This document shows positions 7,809 through 15,673 of a stretch of DNA of 64,000 nucleotides, piece by piece (position 1 is the first letter of the stretch; every line of letters starts with the position of its first letter). The DNA is from Pontibacter korlensis (GTDB lineage Bacteria > Bacteroidota > Bacteroidia > Cytophagales > Hymenobacteraceae). Under the pieces are notes generated by a model. The model had not been told where the DNA came from, made no database searches, and was given only the letters and a program-made list of their open reading frames with translations. The DNA lies in the NCBI RefSeq assembly GCF_000973725.1, contig NZ_CP009621.1:806001-870000 (forward strand), read 5' to 3'. The translations under genes were made by a program, and so were the position numbers.

Positions 7809-8777
7809 CTATTGGGCTTGTTTATATTGTTGCAGCAGGCGCGGAATATCGGGGAACATAATTTTTCTTCGCTCGCCGGTTACTTCGTTATAGACAGCTA
7901 CTGCTTGTGCACCTCCTGATTCTGAAAGACGTTCCATGGCTTCCCAAAGGCTTTGGGTCCCCTTCACGGAATCCAGTTCTACCGAACCAACCGCCGTGTC
8001 TGTTGCTAGCATGTCCCAAACATCTGAGAGGCGAACGGCTTTTAACTCTAATGAAAACCGCTCCCGACCTATAAAACTTTGCACAAAATCATTTGCAGGT
8101 CGGAACACCAAATCTGCAGGCGTTCCATTTTGCATCACCCTGCCTTTATCCATCAGGCATATCCGGTCACCCAGTTCAAACGCTTCCTGTATATCGTGCG
8201 TAACCAGGACAACGGTCTTTTTATTGAGTTCATCTAATTCCCTGAACTCTTTGCGAACGCTGGCTCTGGTAATAGGGTCCAGTGCTCCGAAAGGCTCATC
8301 CATTAGTAGTATGGGCGGGTTGGCAGCCAAAGCTCTAGCCAAGCCAACGCGTTGTTGTTGCCCACCACTCAAGCTGGAGGGCAACGCGTCCCAATAGTTT
8401 GCTGGTGACAAATGAAGCTTTTCAAGCAGCAGCCTCGTACGCTCCTTTATAAGTTCTTGGCTCCAACCAAGCAACTGCGGTACAAGTGCAATATTCTCAG
8501 CCACTGTATAGTGTGGAAAAAGTCCATTGTTTTGCAGGACGTAGCCAATGGACCTACGAAGAAGTTCGGCAGGCTCAGAAAACACACTTTTACCGTTGAT
8601 ATACACCTCCCCGGATGATGCTTCAGTCAGGCGATTAATCATCCGCAGGGTGGTTGTTTTTCCGCAGCCACTCGTACCTAGCAAAACAAGGGTTTCACCT
8701 TCCTTTACCTCGAAGGATACATCCTGTACAGCAATGTTATGGTTATAATGTTTAGATAAACTCTCAACAACAAGCAT
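7809..8777 (-). CDS. ABC transporter ATPase (EgtV/OpuBA-like)
   Basis: The ATP-binding subunit for the permease encoded 1 nt downstream. Visible motifs: Walker A GTSGCGKTT, Q-loop VLQNNGLFPHYTV, signature LSGGQQQRVGLARAL, Walker B ILLMDEPFGALD, and the H-loop LVTHDIQEAFELGDRI. About 70 residues follow the catalytic core, with weak similarity to a CBS-like regulatory module as in OpuA/EgtV ATPases. I chose ATG 8775-8777 (MLVVESLSKHYN), where family members usually begin; the ORF extends to 8801 with eight more residues of no obvious role. Confidence 0.88.
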   Translation of the reverse strand: MLVVESLSKHYNHNIAVQDVSFEVKEGETLVLLGTSGCGKTTTLRMINRLTEASSGEVYINGKSVFSEPAELLRRSIGYVLQNNGLFPHYTVAENIALVPQLLGWSQELIKERTRLLLEKLHLSPANYWDALPSSLSGGQQQRVGLARALAANPPILLMDEPFGALDPITRASVRKEFRELDELNKKTVVLVTHDIQEAFELGDRICLMDKGRVMQNGTPADLVFRPANDFVQSFIGRERFSLELKAVRLSDVWDMLATDTAVGSVELDSVKGTQSLWEAMERLSESGGAQAVAVYNEVTGERRKIMFPDIPRLLQQYKQAQ

Positions 8778-8861
8778 AGCGCATTTGGGAATGGGTGACA
8801 ATGATGGTATTCTAGACCTGTCGGAACCTAAGCCGTAGGCGCAGAACGGGCCGAATATATT

Positions 8862-9860
8862 CTAGTACAAATCGACACACTGCCAGATGGTATCAAGAAA
8901 CCAGTTCCTGCTATCCGTAAAATAACCAATGGGCATGAAACCTGCCTGTTTTGCCATGGAAGTGATCTCTTCCGGATCATACTTCTGAGAGATTTCCATC
9001 GAGATGATTTCATCCTGCCGAAAGTCTATAGGCTGGCCGGCTACAAGCACCTCCTGGTCAGTTTTACTTACAAGATAACTTCTGCAGGCACCGGTAAGCG
9101 GATCGTAGGACTGGTAATGCACGAACTGGTCCAAGTCAAAATCACCATTAAGCTCCCGGTTGATGCGTTGTAGCAGGTTCAGGTTAAACCTGCTGGTAAT
9201 ACCCGCCCTGTCGTTGTAGGCATCCCAAATAACCTGAGGGTGCTTTTTCAAATCGAAGCCTATCAATACCAGATCGCCCGTCTTCAGGTGTGTCCGTAGC
9301 TTTTTGCAGAAAACAGCGGCCTCCCGAGGTTCCATATTCCCGATGTTAGCCCCAAGAAGCATGACCACCTTCCGCCTAGGCGACAGCCTAGCGGCAATAC
9401 CAAGCCTATCAAAATACTCCCCTTCCAGGCATGTAATATCTAAGCCTTTAATTTCCGCTTTCAGCCTCTTTTCCAGCACTGACAGGATGTTGCCAGATAT
9501 ATCGATCGGCATGTAGGAGAAATCAACCTTCTGGTCTGAAAGGTACCTGAGCAGGTACTGTGACTTGGTGGCGTCACCGGCCCCCAGTTCAATCAGATCA
9601 AAGTCTCCGTTAACGGAAGTGATGGTTTGAGCTAGTTCCGCAGCCTTGCTTTGAAATATCTCCAGTTCGCAATCCGTCAGATAGTATTCCGGGCAAGCCA
9701 TGATCTGCTGAAACAGCTTATCTCCTGCCTTGTCATAAAAGTATTTCGACGGAAGCCTTTTTGGCTTGCTATGCAATCCTTCAAATACCTCCTCACGAAA
9801 TTTCTCCAAAAGGGTATCAGTCTGCGCTAGTGTATCTAGTGGGCAGTTAGTTGAATTCAT
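8862..9860 (-). CDS. egtD: L-histidine N-alpha-methyltransferase EgtD
   Basis: EgtD trimethylates histidine to hercynine with three S-adenosylmethionines, the first step of ergothioneine synthesis. Family motifs: SKYFYDKAGDKLF and CPEYYLTDCELE (residues 38-66), the SAM-binding ELGAGDATKS (91-100), LLGANIGNMEP with N175, AYNDRAG with Y215, and MEISQKY with E289 and S291. These correspond to the histidine-binding Asn, Tyr, Glu and Ser known from mycobacterial EgtD. 332 residues, normal length. Second gene of the operon, 29 nt after the quinone oxidoreductase gene. It ends with TAG, which shows amber is an ordinary stop here. Confidence 0.94.
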   Translation of the reverse strand: MNSTNCPLDTLAQTDTLLEKFREEVFEGLHSKPKRLPSKYFYDKAGDKLFQQIMACPEYYLTDCELEIFQSKAAELAQTITSVNGDFDLIELGAGDATKSQYLLRYLSDQKVDFSYMPIDISGNILSVLEKRLKAEIKGLDITCLEGEYFDRLGIAARLSPRRKVVMLLGANIGNMEPREAAVFCKKLRTHLKTGDLVLIGFDLKKHPQVIWDAYNDRAGITSRFNLNLLQRINRELNGDFDLDQFVHYQSYDPLTGACRSYLVSKTDQEVLVAGQPIDFRQDEIISMEISQKYDPEEITSMAKQAGFMPIGYFTDSRNWFLDTIWQCVDLY

Positions 9861-9889
9861 GATGTATAGTATAGTTAGACTATTAGGCT

Positions 9890-10864
9890 TTAATCCCCGG
9901 TAAGGACCACAATCTTTCCGCCTGCTGAATTGCTTTCCATAAACTGATGTGCCGCTGCAATTTCACTGAGTGTAAACGATTTGCTGATACTCAGCTGAAT
10001 GGTACCTGCTTCCACATCGCGGATAAACTGCTGAAAATTTTGCTCCTCTACCCGGATCTGACCGCTGTCGTAGATTGTGAGGTGTACAGTGGCGGGAATG
10101 TACTCCATGGGTGCGAAATCTGCCAACGACCACTGCTCGGATAGCATACCCGTCATGCATACCGTGCCACCCGGAGCAGTACATCGCAGCGAGTCTTTCA
10201 GGGTATAAGTGCCGACCAGCTCCAGCACCTTATCCACCCCTTCGGGATAAATGGCCTTTACTTTTTCTGCCAGGTTGCCGTCATCGATGAGCACATGGTC
10301 AGCACCATTGTGCAAGAGCAGCTCTGCTTTGACGGGTTTCCTTGTGGTAGCCAGAACGGTAAGACTGCTCTTTTTAGCCAGCTGTGTTGCCAGCATCCCG
10401 ATAGAGGAAGTGCCCCCTCTTATTAGCAGCGATTCACCTTGTTTTACTTTCAGCGCCAGGTGCAGTGAGCCATAAACAGTCTGGAACATCTCCGGGATAG
10501 CCCCCAGCTGTTCCCAGCTTAAATGGCTTTCAAAGGGATATAACAGGGTCTGTGGAAGCACCACATACTCCGCGTAACTCCCGTCAAAATCCCTGCCCAT
10601 GCCGCCCATAAAGGCAGCTACTTTCTGTCCTAGTTTGAATTTCCCTGCCGGGTCATGCTCCACCTCCCCCACACACTCGATCCCCAATACCCTCGGGAAA
10701 CGAACGTTTGGCGATAAGCCCTTGCGCGTCATCAGCTCGGAGCGGTTCAGGCCGAAGGCTTTTACCTTCACCAATACCTGTTCAGCGCCTGGAGTCGGAA
10801 TGGGTTTATCCTCCAACACGAAGTTACCGGGACCACCAGGACGATAAAGTAATGCAGCTTTCAA
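9890..10864 (-). CDS. NADPH:quinone oxidoreductase-type zinc-less MDR protein
   Basis: 324 residues. GroES-like N-terminal domain (KVKAFGLNRSELMTRKG, LGIECVGEVE) and a Rossmann domain with LIRGGTSSIGMLATQLAKKS and a following TTRKPVKAE, a pattern favouring NADPH. Structural-zinc cysteines are missing, as in quinone oxidoreductases (zeta-crystallin type). Members reduce quinones or reactive enones. It lies just upstream of egtD in the same direction and may be the first gene of the operon, but a promoter of its own within the operon is possible. Confidence 0.85.
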   Translation of the reverse strand: MKAALLYRPGGPGNFVLEDKPIPTPGAEQVLVKVKAFGLNRSELMTRKGLSPNVRFPRVLGIECVGEVEHDPAGKFKLGQKVAAFMGGMGRDFDGSYAEYVVLPQTLLYPFESHLSWEQLGAIPEMFQTVYGSLHLALKVKQGESLLIRGGTSSIGMLATQLAKKSSLTVLATTRKPVKAELLLHNGADHVLIDDGNLAEKVKAIYPEGVDKVLELVGTYTLKDSLRCTAPGGTVCMTGMLSEQWSLADFAPMEYIPATVHLTIYDSGQIRVEEQNFQQFIRDVEAGTIQLSISKSFTLSEIAAAHQFMESNSAGGKIVVLTGD

Positions 10865-10939
10865 TGCTTATAGCTTAAATTTTGATAGGTAGGGCTATTC
10901 CCCAGACCAGTTGTTTCTTGGTTGAGGCAACCGACAGGA

Positions 10940-11614
10940 TTAATTGGCCTGAATCTTCAAATCTTTAAAAAATCCTTCTGTGCCAATATCCACCCAAAGG
11001 CCAATGGCTCCTGCAGTATTTTCTCCGTGCTTCAAATCATTCACAATAAGTGAGGGCTGCTTATTGTCGTTCAAGAAGAGTTTAGCTTGGTTTCCCTTCA
11101 CTACAATTTTCATCTTAATCCATTCATTCAACCCCATGTCCGCATATGATTCATATTCTTCCGGAGATTCCTTTCTAAGCCGATCAAATTTGAAGTCAGG
11201 GTAAGCATAGTACTGAATGGAATGATTCCGCCTCACCTGTTCATCAGCCCTGCCATTGGTCGGGCGAATGTAAATACACTCAAATTTTGAGTTTTCTTCG
11301 TTAATCCTGAAAGCAATGCCTATGAACCCTCGTGCAAACTCAGGAGCATCCTCCAATAGCCGGCTCAGTACCTTCACTTCTATGGTTCCGTCCTTGAAGT
11401 CAGTTCCATTCACTTTGGTAAAGGTAGCTTCATCAAACTCTTTCACTGCAGTGTCCTTTACTACTTTCACTACCTTACTGCCGCCCAACGTTTCAAGTGA
11501 CATCGACACATTAACCGGTTCAAGTTCATTTCTATCAAACTTGAGTCTCTGGGAAAATAAATTGGTGGAAATGAGTAGAAAGCAACTCACTATTACCGCT
11601 GTGATACGTCTCAT
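10940..11614 (-). CDS. Secreted LamG/DUF1080-like beta-sandwich protein
   Basis: 224 residues beginning with a signal peptide (RRITAVIVSCFLLISTNLFS). The mature part has the pattern of concanavalin-like jelly-roll domains (FKDGTIEVKV, GFIGIAFRINEENSKFECIYIRPTNGRA, WIKMKIVVKGNQAKLFLND, GAIGLWVDIGTEGFFKDLKI), as in DUF1080/3-keto-disaccharide hydrolase-like and LamG families. It is probably periplasmic and may bind a glycan or other ligand; no catalytic residues can be named. It lies 75 nt upstream of the quinone oxidoreductase gene, same strand. Confidence 0.7.
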   Translation of the reverse strand: MRRITAVIVSCFLLISTNLFSQRLKFDRNELEPVNVSMSLETLGGSKVVKVVKDTAVKEFDEATFTKVNGTDFKDGTIEVKVLSRLLEDAPEFARGFIGIAFRINEENSKFECIYIRPTNGRADEQVRRNHSIQYYAYPDFKFDRLRKESPEEYESYADMGLNEWIKMKIVVKGNQAKLFLNDNKQPSLIVNDLKHGENTAGAIGLWVDIGTEGFFKDLKIQAN

Positions 11615-11701
11615 TTATTAGCTTAAATCATTCTAGCACTCATGCATGCGCTTGGATGAAAGGTTTGAAATATTGAATAGCTTATATCAGCAGTAACTCC
11701 A

Positions 11702-12094
11702 TTACTGCACCTCTACATTGTTAAAGATGTAGCGAAAGATTTTCCACTCCTCCTGCTCTTTACGGAGAACAAAGAAGTCCCGGCTTACATGGGTCAATTC
11801 CCCACCCGTCGCTACATCACCAGATCTTGTCTGAGCCACTGCTTCTATGAAGGCAAATTGACCATCAATGGCGATGTCCTGCACGTCAAACTCGATGTGA
11901 AATTGGCCCTTCTCCAGATAGCTTTTACTTCTTTTAGATAGCTCTGCAGATGTCAACGCCCTGAACCCATTGGGCAAAAAACGTCCGTCCTCGGTATAGA
12001 AAGTAGGAATGGAGGCCGCATCCGCTGAACTCAATGCTTTAGCGTAGCTAGTAATCAGGCTTTCAGCCGCTGTTTTTCCGTTTTGAGTATTCAT
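11702..12094 (-). CDS. NTF2-like / SnoaL-fold protein (SgcJ/EcaC type)
   Basis: A 130-residue single-domain protein with the alpha+beta cone pattern of the SnoaL/DUF4440 family: AESLITSYAKALSSADAASIPTFYTEDGRFLPNG at the N-terminus and DFFVLRKEQEEWKIFRYIFN at the end. Cytoplasmic (no signal peptide). Family members range from polyketide cyclases to stress-related binding proteins, and the ligand is unknown. The island carries three genes of this fold (also 12752-13108 and 15674-16186), which suggests repeated duplication or a shared regulon. Confidence 0.8.
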   Translation of the reverse strand: MNTQNGKTAAESLITSYAKALSSADAASIPTFYTEDGRFLPNGFRALTSAELSKRSKSYLEKGQFHIEFDVQDIAIDGQFAFIEAVAQTRSGDVATGGELTHVSRDFFVLRKEQEEWKIFRYIFNNVEVQ

Positions 12095-12152
12095 ATGTAT
12101 GTTCTGATTTGAAATAAATGAAAGGAGACAAAGTTTTATTCATTCAAACAAC

Positions 12153-12731
12153 TTAATGCTCTAGCGAAGGGTCAATGAGTCCTGCCCCAAACTGAGGGTT
12201 CACCTTCTTATAAAGTGTGGTTGGTTCAACTGTAAGAAATACCTCCAGCGTAGGCCCGGTAATAAGTTCAAGCAAATGTCCTCCGCGTACTGTGCCATCT
12301 TCAGTAGCCACATTAGCATGAATGTGAACTACTGGTTTGTCATTCAACACTGCGATGTTGCCATTCAAAGAAGATACTTCAGAGGGCTCGCTGATGGGTA
12401 TGACTTTAAACATTTTTCGGTCGTAATCAAAAAAGCCGAACCTGGCAGATGTTGCATCACCTATAGCGTTAAAGTGAGCGGTCTTTACATTATACTTTTG
12501 GGCAAATTCAGTTAAGCCAGACCGTACTTCATCTCCCTTTGCAAATATCAAAACATAGTTTTGGGTCTGCCCATTGGTACTTAGTAGCCTGACTTTTACG
12601 CCAGGGGCTCTACCTGTTTCTACAGGTTGCGTTGGCGAGCTGTATTCTTGCGAATATGCAGTCATAGACATACCAAATACTGCCAGAACAGTGGCTAGTA
12701 TACAGCTGAAAAAAACCGCTTTTATCATCAT
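12153..12731 (-). CDS. Secreted PPC-domain (DUF296) protein
   Basis: 192 residues with an N-terminal signal peptide (residues about 1-28) and a PPC/DUF296 domain: NYVLIFAKGDEVRSGLTEFAQKYNVKTAHFNAIGDATSARFGFFD, then KPVVHIHANVATEDGTVRGGHLLE. The conserved HIHANV and GGHL motifs match the trimeric PPC fold found in plant AT-hook proteins and in bacterial proteins of unknown function. No DNA-binding AT hook is present, and export argues against a DNA-binding role. Confidence 0.8.
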   Translation of the reverse strand: MMIKAVFFSCILATVLAVFGMSMTAYSQEYSSPTQPVETGRAPGVKVRLLSTNGQTQNYVLIFAKGDEVRSGLTEFAQKYNVKTAHFNAIGDATSARFGFFDYDRKMFKVIPISEPSEVSSLNGNIAVLNDKPVVHIHANVATEDGTVRGGHLLELITGPTLEVFLTVEPTTLYKKVNPQFGAGLIDPSLEH

Positions 12732-12751
12732 AAGTACTTTGCCTCTTACTG

Positions 12752-13108
12752 TTATTTGATTATGCGGTGGTCAGCAACGGTATGGAACCTTATTTTATCC
12801 CCTTCCAAAAAGAAGGTGTCTGTTCCCATCGGGATTGTCGCAATCTCTGAATCACTGGCCCAAGCTACATAACCAACGTTATGAGTAACAGTCATTTGCT
12901 TCATTTCAAAGGCCGAGCCTGTCGGTATGGTCACAAAATAATCTGCAAAAAACTGTCTGATAGCAGTTAATCCTTTCAGCGACCCGCTTGGTGTCAACAC
13001 CTCTGATTCTTCGGTGTAGTCTTTCATAATCTCATCCAGATCATTGTTACCGAAAGCGGTGAGATGATGGACCAATACTTCCTTTGTTAATGCTTCGTTG
13101 ATTTCCAT
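12752..13108 (-). CDS. NTF2-like / SnoaL-fold protein
   Basis: About 118 residues from MEINEALTKEV; the longer ORF to 13195 would overlap the end of the upstream hydrolase gene and lacks family similarity, so ATG 13106-13108 is chosen. Motifs: LVHHLTAFGNNDLDEIMKDYTEESEVLTPSG, KGLTAIRQFFADYF, GYVAWASDSEIATIPMGTDTFF. This is the usual pattern of nuclear transport factor 2-like proteins that report on or bind small ligands. Probably in one unit with the hydrolase (13162-14040) and the PPC protein. Confidence 0.78.
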   Translation of the reverse strand: MEINEALTKEVLVHHLTAFGNNDLDEIMKDYTEESEVLTPSGSLKGLTAIRQFFADYFVTIPTGSAFEMKQMTVTHNVGYVAWASDSEIATIPMGTDTFFLEGDKIRFHTVADHRIIK

Positions 13109-13161
13109 TTGGAAAAAGTATTTAAGTGAGAAATATATGTTATGGTAAACTGTTGAGAAAG

Positions 13162-14040
13162 CTACTGCCTCAGGAAAGGCACCAAACTTGTCCATACAGC
13201 CGGGAAATTTATCAGAAAGACCGGGTGCGGGGCATTGGGTATTATGCTTAGCTGCGCCTTAGGTATCATTTCATATGCGGCAATGACAGTCTTCAATGGA
13301 GCGTTCTGGTCAAGTTCACCCGCCATCACTAAAACAGGGCAACGGATGGCACCCAATGTTTCCTTACCTATGTCAACCGAGTTGTAGTATTTATTCAGGG
13401 TTACTAACCATTCGTCGAACCTTTTCGGCTCAGGCATCAACGCAAGTTGCTGTTTAAAGTAGAGGCTATCCATGCTGAAAAGTACTTTTCGGGTATTGTC
13501 GAAGGTCCGAAAACCCTGTTTCCACTCCCCGGCACCAATAGCAATCAGCTTCTTCACTTTTTCTGGGTGCTTTGCAGCTAGATAATATCCGGTGTAAGCG
13601 CCATCGCTGAAACCCAGTACAGTTACACTATCTTTAGTTACCGCATTTATAATGGCATTTACATCCTCTGCCTTACGCTCGTAAGTAGGCATCTGCGAAC
13701 CCATTCCAGATTTGCCATGTCCTCTTGTGGAGACCGCGATTACTTGATAGTTCCTGGACAGGCTATCTATGAACTGCCCCATCTCCATAGTAGAACCTAC
13801 AATACCGCCATGCAGGACCACTAAGGGCTTTCCTTCGCCATACACTTCATAATAAATTTTTGCATCACCGGATTTCAAGTAGTGGCCTGCCTTAGGGTTG
13901 TTCCCGTAGGGTATGGCATTGGCTGGTGAAGCTTCAGCCTGCATGAAGTATCTTAGTTGCTGCGCCTGGCCTTGATTAAAGGCTGCATTAACTATGAATA
14001 TCATGACCAGAAGAAGCCGTAGATTTAAGAATTCTTGCAT
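13162..14040 (-). CDS. Secreted alpha/beta hydrolase
   Basis: 292 residues with an N-terminal signal peptide ending near residue 26 (NQGQAQQ). Oxyanion segment VVLHGGIVG, then STRGHGKSGMG, nucleophile elbow LGFSDGAYTG with S145, an acid in AGELDQN and a histidine in NAPHPVF, a complete Ser-Asp-His triad. Related to esterase and haloperoxidase-like hydrolases; substrate unknown. It follows a predicted promoter at 14064-14071 with the palindrome CTTAAACTAGTTTAAG at 14117-14132, so it is probably controlled by the Crp/Fnr protein encoded at 14908-15498. Confidence 0.85.
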   Translation of the reverse strand: MQEFLNLRLLLVMIFIVNAAFNQGQAQQLRYFMQAEASPANAIPYGNNPKAGHYLKSGDAKIYYEVYGEGKPLVVLHGGIVGSTMEMGQFIDSLSRNYQVIAVSTRGHGKSGMGSQMPTYERKAEDVNAIINAVTKDSVTVLGFSDGAYTGYYLAAKHPEKVKKLIAIGAGEWKQGFRTFDNTRKVLFSMDSLYFKQQLALMPEPKRFDEWLVTLNKYYNSVDIGKETLGAIRCPVLVMAGELDQNAPLKTVIAAYEMIPKAQLSIIPNAPHPVFLINFPAVWTSLVPFLRQ

Positions 14041-14063
14041 TGATAAGTAATTTTAAAGCAATG

Positions 14064-14071
14064 CAAAGGTC
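14064..14071 (-). promoter_or_regulatory. -7 element GACCTTTG of the hydrolase gene
   Basis: Minus-strand GACCTTTG, one mismatch from TAnnTTTG, 24-31 nt upstream of the hydrolase ATG. Its centre is 57 bp from the centre of the palindrome at 14117-14132. Confidence 0.45.
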
Positions 14072-14116
14072 CGACATATGAGGTAGTTAGACCAATAAAC
14101 TATCTTAAGAAATACC

Positions 14117-14132
14117 CTTAAACTAGTTTAAG
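14117..14132. promoter_or_regulatory. Operator palindrome CTTAAACTAGTTTAAG (copy A)
   Basis: A perfect 16-bp palindrome with the Crp/Fnr-like 5-4-5 core TTAAA-CTAG-TTTAA. Two near-identical copies lie at 14866-14881 and 14889-14904 upstream of the DinB-like gene. Its distance of 57 bp to the -7 element matches that of the distal copy at the other promoter. Confidence 0.6.
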
Positions 14133-14168
14133 AGTAGCACTTTATGCTGTTAGAGAGATTAAAATAAA

Positions 14169-14201
14169 AAAAGCGTTTCAAGCTTTGCCCGAAACGCTTT
14201 T
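14169..14201 (-). terminator. 11-bp hairpin after the DinB-like gene
   Basis: Arms AAAAGCGTTTC (14169-14179) and GAAACGCTTTT (14191-14201) pair perfectly, loop 11 nt. On the minus strand a T-rich run follows the hairpin. It separates the DinB-like gene (ends 14284) from the hydrolase promoter. Confidence 0.7.
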
Positions 14202-14283
14202 CTACAAAGTGTATCTGTGAAGTTTACAAATGGTTTAATAGTTGCCTCTACAGATAATTGTTAGATTAGACTTGGACGTTGAT

Positions 14284-14811
14284 TTAAAATAACTTTTCAG
14301 ATGGAGGGTTTACCCCTTCCAGGCGAAGGTAAATAGTAGTTTGTCCGCGATGGTGTGTCTGATGCTCGAAAAGCTTGTCAAGAGCAGTGCCTTTGCTCAT
14401 ATCGAAACTTCCAAACAGCTTTACATTTTCATTAAGTTGTGCTGGCTTGATTTTTTTGATCCCATCAATAACATAATCGTAGCCTTCCATCACCAGCTTA
14501 GTTACATTTGCTTTCGATTTATCCTTTGTGTTTTTTTCAAGATCAGTAACTGGACTTTTTACGCCAGTTACGGCAGCAGCAAAGTTATAATTTGCGTCTG
14601 TTAAATGGAGCATCTGCTCAGCAAATGAACGTATCTCAGGAGTAGGCTTCGAGTCGTAGCCTGATTCAGGCATAGCATCCAAGTACTCTTTCGTGTATGC
14701 CTTGGCTCTTTCCCATTCTTTTACCAATTCATCGGTTTTAGTTTGAGCTTGCGCAAAGTTAAAAATACTGAGCAGCAAGCATAAGGATGTTAAAAGGGTG
14801 ATAGCTTTCAT
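14284..14811 (-). CDS. Secreted DinB-like protein
   Basis: 175 residues with a signal peptide (residues 1-22, ending AQAQ) and a DinB/DUF664 four-helix domain. Possible metal ligands: H in QMLHLTDANYNF and the pair in LFEHQTHHRGQTT, the usual three-histidine set of DinB_2 proteins. DinB-fold enzymes include thiol-dependent transferases, but most exported members are uncharacterised. Its promoter region holds two copies of the CTTAAA-type operator, positioned near -41 and -64, so this is the best candidate target of the adjacent Crp/Fnr regulator. Confidence 0.82.
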   Translation of the reverse strand: MKAITLLTSLCLLLSIFNFAQAQTKTDELVKEWERAKAYTKEYLDAMPESGYDSKPTPEIRSFAEQMLHLTDANYNFAAAVTGVKSPVTDLEKNTKDKSKANVTKLVMEGYDYVIDGIKKIKPAQLNENVKLFGSFDMSKGTALDKLFEHQTHHRGQTTIYLRLEGVNPPSEKLF

Positions 14812-14835
14812 TGATTGTCTGTTTATTTAGGAAAG

Positions 14836-14843
14836 CAAAGTTG
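14836..14843 (-). promoter_or_regulatory. -7 element CAACTTTG of the DinB-like gene
   Basis: Minus-strand CAACTTTG, one mismatch from TAnnTTTG, 25-32 nt upstream of the ATG. The centres of the two operators lie 34 and 57 bp upstream of its centre. Confidence 0.45.
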
Positions 14844-14858
14844 GCGCATAGAAACCAT

Positions 14859-14911
14859 ATGATGCCTTAAACTACTTTAAGAAAATTGCTTAAAGTAGTT
14901 TAAGGCATCAT
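14859..14911. promoter_or_regulatory. Paired operators (copies B and C) forming a 23-bp inverted repeat
   Basis: Copy B CTTAAACTACTTTAAG (14866-14881) and copy C CTTAAAGTAGTTTAAG (14889-14904) are reverse complements of one another and each is one mismatch pair from a perfect palindrome. With their flanks they form a 23-bp perfect inverted repeat, 14859-14881 and 14889-14911, loop 7 nt. The repeat overlaps the stop codon of the Crp/Fnr gene and could also act as its terminator hairpin. Centre-to-centre spacing of 23 bp is about two helical turns. Confidence 0.6.
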
Positions 14912-15498
14912 GATTTTTTGATTAGGCCTTTCCGGATGTTGCTAAGAAACTCTGGTGTGATGCCAAGGTAGGAAGCGATCTGCGTGTTGGGCAAACGATT
15001 GGCTAACTTAGGGTATTGCTCCAGGAAAGACAGGTAACGTTCTTCGGCTGTGGAGCTGATGCTTTGCAGCATCCTGTTTTGCAGCTCAATGTATTTCTGC
15101 TCAATAATAATCCGAAAGTTGCGGTCGAATTTATGGTAGCGGATGTAAAGGTGAAGCAAGTCTGCGTGCTTGATTTGCAGTATAACTGAGGGTTCAATAG
15201 CCTCTATATAGGCACTGCTTGGCTTTTCAGAGTAAAAGCTGCCTAAATCGGTTATCCAGTCATTTTCCGCCGCAAACTGCAAGTTATGCTCCTTGCTGGC
15301 TTGGTCCATTGCATACATTTTGAGGCAGCCTGAGACCACAAAGGTAAAGTGACGGCATACATCGCCCTGTTGCAGGACAAAGCCGCGCCGTTTTAACCTA
15401 CGCTCAGTGAATCGCCTTGATAGTTCCTCGATTTCCTCTTCGTTTAGCGGGAAATAGTTCTTAAAGTATTTAATTAAGGATTTAAAAGAGGTATCCAT
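14908..15498 (-). CDS. Crp/Fnr family transcriptional regulator
   Basis: 196 residues: beta-roll sensor domain (RRGFVLQQGDVCRHFTFVVSGCLKMYAMDQASKEHNLQFAAENDWITDLGSF in outline) and C-terminal HTH (LPNTQIASYLGITPEFLSNIRKGLI). The recognition helix carries E-F-L-S-N, i.e. the Fnr E-x-x-S-R motif with R replaced by N. This fits a changed half-site, TTAAA instead of TTGAC, as found in the three nearby palindromes. No obvious ligand residues for cAMP. The gene sits upstream of the DinB-like gene and is probably autogenously linked to that promoter region. Confidence 0.88.
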   Translation of the reverse strand: MDTSFKSLIKYFKNYFPLNEEEIEELSRRFTERRLKRRGFVLQQGDVCRHFTFVVSGCLKMYAMDQASKEHNLQFAAENDWITDLGSFYSEKPSSAYIEAIEPSVILQIKHADLLHLYIRYHKFDRNFRIIIEQKYIELQNRMLQSISSTAEERYLSFLEQYPKLANRLPNTQIASYLGITPEFLSNIRKGLIKKS

Positions 15499-15621
15499 AC
15501 GGTTAGCGGTTCAAAAACGGTAGGAGCTGTAGAACAATACAAGCAACAAGTAATAATAGTTATAAAAGCATGAAAATATAGCTTAAAAAAGGAAAGTCAT
15601 CTAATTCATCATAAAACAAAA

Positions 15622-15652
15622 GGGGCTGATGTACAACAAGTACACCAGCCCC
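15622..15652 (-). terminator. Hairpin after the 15674-16186 gene
   Basis: Arms GGGGCTGATGTAC (15622-15634) and GTACACCAGCCCC (15640-15652) pair with one mismatch, loop 5 nt. On the minus strand the second arm is followed by TTTTGTTTTATG, a good U-tract. Confidence 0.75.
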
Positions 15653-15673
15653 GCCCCAATATTGTGTTAAGTG

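Noticed and set aside
14859..14911. Simple terminator of the Crp/Fnr gene
   Set aside because: The two arms each contain an operator-like palindrome also found alone at 14117-14132, and there is no U-tract on the minus strand; the operator reading explains more, although it may do both.
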